This document shows positions 58,561 to 64,000 of a stretch of 64,000 nucleotides of DNA, piece by piece. Each line of letters opens with the position of its first letter. Within the stretch, counting starts at the first letter, position 1. This stretch comes from Otatea glauca (taxonomy: Eukaryota > Streptophyta > Magnoliopsida > Poales > Poaceae), in contig CM070725.1 of assembly GCA_036346275.1 (NCBI GenBank), positions 37,200,104-37,264,103 on the forward strand, given 5' to 3'. The translations under genes were made by a program, and so were the position numbers. The notes under the pieces are model-generated. The model had not been told where the DNA came from. It worked only from the letters and a program-made list of their open reading frames with translations, and ran no database searches.

Positions 58561-61500
58561 TTACAACCTAAGAAGGATAAAGCTAACTTTTTTTTTATTC
58601 TTCTTGGCGGGCGACCGGTGGCGAGACGGAGAGTTGGCTGCCTCTGGCTTCCTGGAGGGCGGCTGCGCCGGGATGCGGCTGGCGATCTCCCGGGCGTGCG
58701 GCTCGACCAGAGCTCGAACCTGGCCGATCTCCTCGCCGATCCGGTTCTCAGCCACGCCGCTCCCCACCACCGCGAGGTCGATGCCGTCGTAGTATGAGAT
58801 GGTGTTGACCCGGCACCGATGAAGCTCCAAGCGTAGTGCCGGTGACCACCGCCTCTTCTCGAAGTCCGCACTTCCGGGCCAGCAAGGGCAAAGGCACTCG
58901 GGCAAGGGCACTGGCCTGCCTCGGCTCCAAGGATGCGGTCGCAGACCTCGACCGCCTTGCGGAGGGCCTCGATTCAGCGCCATCTCGCCCGACCGCCCTC
59001 CGCAACCTTCAACGCCGCCGGGCCTCGCCCCGCCACGATCGCCACGACGCGAGCATCCGGCCGTTCTCTGCGCTTCCACGGCGACGCCGATTCTTCTCGC
59101 CTCTGCAGACATGGAGATTTTGGATAAATTCGCCTGCGTGGGTCGCGACCCCAAACTTAATTGAAGAATTGAGACACTTACCGCCGCAGAGTTGGCGGAT
59201 GCGACTTCCGACTTCAGACTCGTATGAAGTCTTCGGCTCGCCTCCTCCTCGAGCGATCGCCCGCTCGGAGCGAACTCGGCAGCGCCCCGAGCCTTGTTTC
59301 GCTCGGTCCGCAGACGTGTTACACGCGTCTGCGCGGTCCCCCGCGGCAACGGCGGCATCCTTGTCCTCGGTGACCTCCGTCGAAGGACTCAGCCCGCCAC
59401 TTTCGCCTCAAGGCCTCGGCCCTAGGGCGCCATCATGAAGGGCCTTTGTGGCTCTTCAAATCCTTGGCGGATCACCACCGCCCGACCACCTAATGCCTGT
59501 GGCCTCTGGGCTAGGCGCAACTCAAGCGCACTGGCCGCACTCCTCCACTCTGCACTCGCCACGATCGCTTGAGCGAAGAGCTCAACTCGACGCCGACAGC
59601 GAGCCCGCAAGTGCCGCAAAATGTGGACACTCCGTTAGTCGCGACGGAAGAACTATCAAAATGTGCAACGAGTCGAACTTTTGGCCGACCTACCGGGCGA
59701 TCGGCCGACTCCCGACCATCATATCCAATACCGTGGAAGACTTGAGCAAGAGCGGACCTTCACGGATCCGCCTATCTCGCCGGCGTCGGCGCGCCTTGCC
59801 GGCGGGCGGCCCACTCGCTCTCCTCGCTCGACCCATGATGCCCGACCGGGAATTACACCCGGCGCCGCGCCGCCGCTTCGGTTGGGCGGGACGTCGCCGT
59901 CCCAGCACCATGGGCAAGGGTGACGAGGTCAACCTTCGAAACCCCTCGGCGACTGCGCCGAGGAGCGCCGGTCGGCACCTCCCCTGGGGCGGTCGGGCAC
60001 CTCCGTCGCCGGCTCGCCACGACCGGGCGCGATCACCGCGGCGCCATTGTCTCATCCTCGGCGACGATCACGCCGTCGGTGGGAGTCTCGCCGAGGCGGC
60101 GGAAGTTCTTCTTCGGGCACGACCTCCGGGTGGGGTCCCGTCCCCTCCTCGGACGCCGACGCCGCGACCTTCACCGACCCAACCGGGGTCACCGAAATCA
60201 CCGGCGCCGTTACTTGCGGAGCCAATGTGGCACGCCCCACGGTCACCCCAGTATAGGCGCTGCACGTTGCAAAGATTCAAGAGTCGCTCGGGCGGCTTTG
60301 CCAAAAAGAAAAATACTCCAATAAAAAGAATACACTTACAAGGCCGAGCGGGTGCGTGACACGCGCGCCCTCTTTGCCAGCCCCCCGCCAAGGGGCAAGT
60401 CGGCCGGTCGCTTCCCCGAGGCCACCTCCAGCCGAGACGCCGCGACGATCGCAGCGCAAGATCACCCCGCCTGGGATCCGTGGCCACGGGCCCGTGATGC
60501 CGCCCTCGCCGAGTCCACGCCGCCGCCGCCGATCGGCAGTCGTGAAAACCCACCATAGGGGTGGCCGGAGGCACTCTCGCCGCTATCGGTGGAGGTTGTC
60601 CCCGCGGCGTGGTCTCCGACACATCCTCGCCCAGCGCTGCTGCTCCAAGGCTGCAGCGCGTTCCTTACTTTTCTTCCTCCTCCTTTCCTCCTTCCGCTTC
60701 TTGCGGGAGAGTCGCCTCTGCCCTCGCTCGCCGGCGGCCATCGCGCTTCCTTGTCCCCGAGCGGCGTCGGAAGACATCCCCATGAGCCCCTAAGAGGATG
60801 CAGAATGTCGGTCAAGTGCTAAGGACAAAGAAAAGAGAAGCGAAGGAATTTCACCAGCTTACGGTTGGCGGAAAAGCCGAGAATGGCTCGTGTGGCCATC
60901 CGCGCCACCGTGGCGCTCCGCCAGAACGCCGCCACCCGGCCTCCACCTCACGACGCGGCAGCTCGGGTTCGCCATCTCGCCCGGCCGGATGGCCCACTGC
61001 ACGAACAGGTGCGGCTCAGGCACAAGTGGTTGCACGCGCATCCCCATAAAGCGCCGCACAACCACGCCCCCGTGAGCCCCGCCTCCTTTGAGCCCCGATC
61101 GCTCCACGATCGGGCCGCTTGTTCTTCTCCCTCTTCTCGGCGCCCGCCCACCGCTCCTCCACCATGGAAGCTCGCGGTGAAACAAGGCGCTGCCGCCGAC
61201 GCGTTTGAACGAGCCATTCGTAACGCCAACCTTGTTGGACGAGGGCGCTTTACCTCCAGTACTCCGTGCTCGACCGGGCGAAGCCGAGGGCCAGCCACCA
61301 GTGGCGCCAAGGCCTCAGACGGCTTTGCCCTTCCGAGCCTTGCTCGAAGAAGTGCCTCCACAACGCCAGTCGCGGCTCGATCCCCAAGAAGGCTTTCGCA
61401 CAACGCGGATGAAGATGGCGATGTGGAGGACCCCATTGGGGTTGAGATGGTGCACCTCCACCTTGTAATGGGACAGCGAGCCCCGACGAACAGTGCGCGG

Positions 61501-61885
61501 CGAGGCCAAAGCCGCGCTCGAAGAACGAGGCGGCACCACGATCTCGCCGCCGCGCCGCTGGGTGGTAGCCCCGGTCGGCACCTCCAACCGGAAGGTCTCG
61601 CGGCATGAGGAAGCCCTTCTTCACCAAGCCGAAGCGCCTGCGGCCGTCTTGCGCGAGCACTCCTACCACGACATCTTCACTGGGGGAGACGACCGAAGGT
61701 GAGAAAGAAAGGTGGGGTTTTCTTTCCTTAGCTCTCTGGTGCTTTTCTTGTTTCGCAGGCGAGACAGAGAAGGCAAGAAAGCGTGACCACTCAAAGCACC
61801 CAACGGGCGATTTATAGAGGACGAGCGAACGCCGCCAAGCGGCGCCTCCGTCGCTTGCGTCGCGACCACCCGCCTGTCGCGCCAC
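58561..61885 (-). pseudogene. D antisense gene with a 'putative gypsy type transposon' (PF04195-like) domain
   Basis: On the minus strand, opposite to gag-pol. Near the 5' side: ERGFGLAAH (about 61640-61615), SHYKVEVHHLNPNGVLHIA (about 61475-61420) and KAFLGIEPRLALWRHFFEQG (about 61400-61340), which alternate between frames but together match the conserved core I know from PF04195 (Transposase_28). Further down: RFMGMRVQPLVP, and LFVQWAIRPGE (about 61040-60975). The 3' part has a probable coiled coil (ATRLRTERNKARGAAE, about 59330), then YYDGIDLAVVG and IGEEIGQVRALVE (58800-58700). Function is unknown; the domain occurs in grass gypsy elements. Frames break repeatedly. Confidence 0.6.
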
Positions 61886-62589
61886 CTGGTAACTCCCGCT
61901 TCCAATACCACTCGCTTTAATCCTGTCTTGTCAGCGACAAGGCCATAAAGACGCCGCCCCGAACAACGTGTCCGTAACCTCTCGGTCTCGCCTTTAGGCC
62001 GAGCAGTTGCTCGGGCGCGCGAAAGCCCATCACAGCTGCGCCCCAAGGCAGCAAAAGCTTTGTGGCTTGCGCCGAGGCCCAAGAAGGAGTGTGGGTTCAA
62101 AAGGCCTACCCCACTGATGGGTATAAGGCGCCCAAAAAAAAGGCAAGGGGCGGTATGAGGTGAGCCCCACTGGGCCCTCGGTTAGGTCGGTGGACGACCT
62201 AATCACCTCTACTTGCGTCCGAGACCATACTTCACACTCTCCCGGAGCTCATCAATGAGCGGCAACAACTGTGCTCTGGGTCGTGGACGACCTAGAGTCC
62301 ATCTGGGATTGAGTAGAAAAGGTTTTTATGGGTCGCCCCACGCCAGGGGCTGGACACCCTACTGCGGGACCGTCCGCTCGGAAGGGTCCCCCTTGGCGAG
62401 ACCTCCAGGACCCACTCGGACTACCGCTATTAGCTCCACGAGCACGGCGTTCAAACCAACGCAGTGGCGCGCGCTCATCCTCTCCAGTCCCACACCGCGG
62501 ATGGGGTATACATGTGGGATAGACGGCGGCCATTCCTCTCGCACTACCCTCGCCCGACGAGGACTCAAGAAGGATGCCCCACGTCCGGC
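61886..62589. other. D 3' region, nothing recognised
   Basis: Includes the likely promoter side of the antisense gene (GATTTATAGAGGACG at 61809 is not a convincing TATA on the minus strand) and a stretch with GTGGACGACCTA twice (62191 and 62283). No LTR start matching 50743 is found here. Confidence 0.4.
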
Positions 62590-63880
62590 TATGACGGTAG
62601 CGAGCACTCACGTCCGGCTCGACGGTAGCGAGCACTCCCGTCCGGCTACGGCGTTAAAGCGAGCACTCGGACACCGAACCTCACAGAGGCATCCGGTCGT
62701 CCCCGCCAACCAAGGCACTCGGACACCAAAACCTCACGAGGCATCCGGTCGTCCCGCCGACCAAGGCGATCGGACACCGAACCTCACAGAGGCATCCGGT
62801 GCGTCCCCGCCACCAAGGCACTCGAACACCGAACCTCACAGAGGCATCCGGTCGTCCTGCCACCAAGGCACTCGGACACGAGAACCTCACGAGGCATCCG
62901 GTCGTCCCGCCGACTAAGGCGATCGGACACCCGAACCTCACGAGGCATCCGGTCGTCCTGCCCGACCAAGGCACTCGGACACCAACCTCTCGAGGCATCC
63001 GTGCGTCCCTGCCGACCAAGGCACCGCCCAGCCACGACGGTAAGCGAGCACTCACGTCCAGCTCGGCGGTAGCGAGCACTCACGTCTAGCTACGACGATA
63101 AGCGAGCACTCGGACACCGAACCTCACAGAGGCATCCGGTCGTCCTGCCGACCAAGGCGATCGGACACCGAACCTCTCAAGAGGCATCCGGTCGTCCTGC
63201 CGACCAAGGCGGTCGGACACCGAACCTCTCGGAGGCATCCGGTCGTCCCGCCGACCAAGGCACTTTCGGACACCCGAACCTCACGAGGCATCCGGTCGTC
63301 CCGCCGACCAAGGCACTCGGACACCGAACCTCACGAGAGGCATCCGGTCGTCCCTACCGAGCCAAGGCACTGTCTAGCTACGGCGTTAAGCGAGCACTCG
63401 GACACCGAACCTCACAGAGGCATCCGGTGCGTCCCTGCCGACCAAGGCACCGTCTAGCTACGACGTTAAGCGAGCACTCGGACACCGAACCTCACGGAGG
63501 CATCCGGTCGTCCTCGCCGACCAAGGCACCGTCTAGCTACGACGTTAAGCGAGCACTCGGACACCAACCTCACAGAGGCATCCGGTCGTCCTGCCACCAA
63601 GGCACTTTCGGACACCGAACCTCACGAGGCATCCGGTCGTCCTGCCAGGCCAAGGCACCGTCTCTGCTACGACGTTAAGCGAGCACTCGGACACGAGAAC
63701 CTCACAGAGGCATCCGGTCGTCCCCAGACCAAGGCACTCGGACACCCGAACCTCACGAGAGGCATCCGGTCGTCCCCGCCGACCAAGGCACCGTCTAGCT
63801 ACGACGTTAAGCGAGCACTCGGACACCGAACCTCACAGAGGCATCCGGTCGCCTGCCCGACCAAGGCGCCGTCCACAACG
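62590..63880. repeat. Minisatellite, about 19 units of 50-80 bp
   Basis: The core unit is GCACTCGGACACCGAACCTC, then ACAGAGGCATCCGGTCGTCC and GCCGACCAAG (about 52 bp). About every second unit in the right half has an added segment CCGTCTAGCTACGACGTTAA of about 27 bp. GCATCCGG occurs about 19 times. Units vary mainly by 1-5 base indels at the same three places, while GGCATCCGGTCGTCC is nearly invariant. ORFs of 60-234 codons here are repeat shadows. Confidence 0.9.
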
Positions 63881-64000
63881 ATTAAAATTAAAGCAAACTC
63901 ATCGCAAAGACATTTTCATAAAGAAAAAGAAAATTTCATTACTGAGCCAATGAGCTCAAACTTTACGACTTTACACACGATGCAGCGAGATACAAGAGTG
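63881..64000. other. AT-rich tail after the minisatellite
   Basis: The composition changes abruptly to AT-rich. No polypurine tract or LTR start is visible before the window ends. Confidence 0.5.

Larger units (their letters stand above)
50743..64000 (+). mobile_element. D: Tat-lineage-like Ty3/gypsy element, degenerate, 3' LTR outside window
   Basis: Order on the + strand: LTR (50743 to about 52118), PBS-like site (52121), gag (to about 54080), protease (54180-54600), RT-RNase H (54750-56460), integrase (56700-57903), an antisense gene (61885-58561) and a minisatellite (62590-63880). Extra, often antisense, ORFs between integrase and 3' LTR and tandem repeats in the 3' untranslated part are features of the Tat lineage (for example Grande, RIRE2-type, Ogre). 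The region is GC-rich throughout, and frames break every 50-150 codons. Confidence 0.8.

Noticed and set aside
62213..63678. 234-codon and other repeat-encoded ORFs as a tandem-repeat protein
   Set aside because: Unit lengths are not multiples of three and change frame between copies, so no repeat protein is encoded consistently.

Overview
This is nuclear DNA of a monocot grass, probably panicoid. Almost all of it is transposable elements nested in one another. I found no intact host gene, rRNA, tRNA or CRISPR array. The grass assignment rests on chromodomain and CRM-type Ty3/gypsy elements, Sirevirus-like LTRs ending in the CTAGAGGGGGGGTGAATAGG block, a CACTA element with TATCACTGCCGG subterminal repeats, and a Stowaway MITE.

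Layout. 1-23.3 kb: a minus-strand Tekay/Del-type gypsy element (G1). Its 3' LTR runs off the left edge; its 5' LTR lies at 12.97-22.9 kb. Inside G1: a 3.06-kb Sirevirus-like solo LTR (A1, 926-5561) that itself contains a second solo LTR (B, 2984-4552); a hAT MITE in gag (10663-11286); and a complete CRM-like gypsy element (G2, 13206-20929) in the 5' LTR. G2 still has a nearly open polyprotein with one TGA. At 23332/23333 the G1 5' LTR, which carries a fragment of the same A insertion (A3), is cut and joined to an inverted related LTR (G3, to 25684). 25.7-38.7 kb: hAT-like and MITE elements, tandem duplications and AT-rich filler. 38.7 kb to the end is a nested stack: a second A copy (A2, 38677-39940) broken by a CACTA element (39941-49316), whose transposase gene is broken by an LTR (C, 49317-50742), which abuts a GC-rich, heavily frameshifted Tat-type gypsy element (D, 50743-64000). 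D has sense gag-pol, an antisense gene and a 3' minisatellite.

Most unusual signal. The U3 part of the A family is an array of at least twenty imperfect inverted repeats. Stem sequences vary, but nearly all are centred on the same five bases, ACACA on the window's + strand in A1 and TGTGT in A2, which lies in the opposite orientation. A1 and A2 share several of these hairpins, and where they differ each looks like a decayed version of a more perfect palindrome. I know of no described system that matches this. Other points of note: A sits in both G1 LTRs with the same target-site duplication; the CACTA element has a second subterminal-repeat array next to a TATA box between its two genes; D carries an antisense gene and satellite-like repeats.

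Limits. Boundaries with both termini and target-site duplications (A1, B, G2, both hAT elements at 10.66 and 25.69 kb, Stowaway) are firm. Family and lineage names come from motif recognition without any database search.
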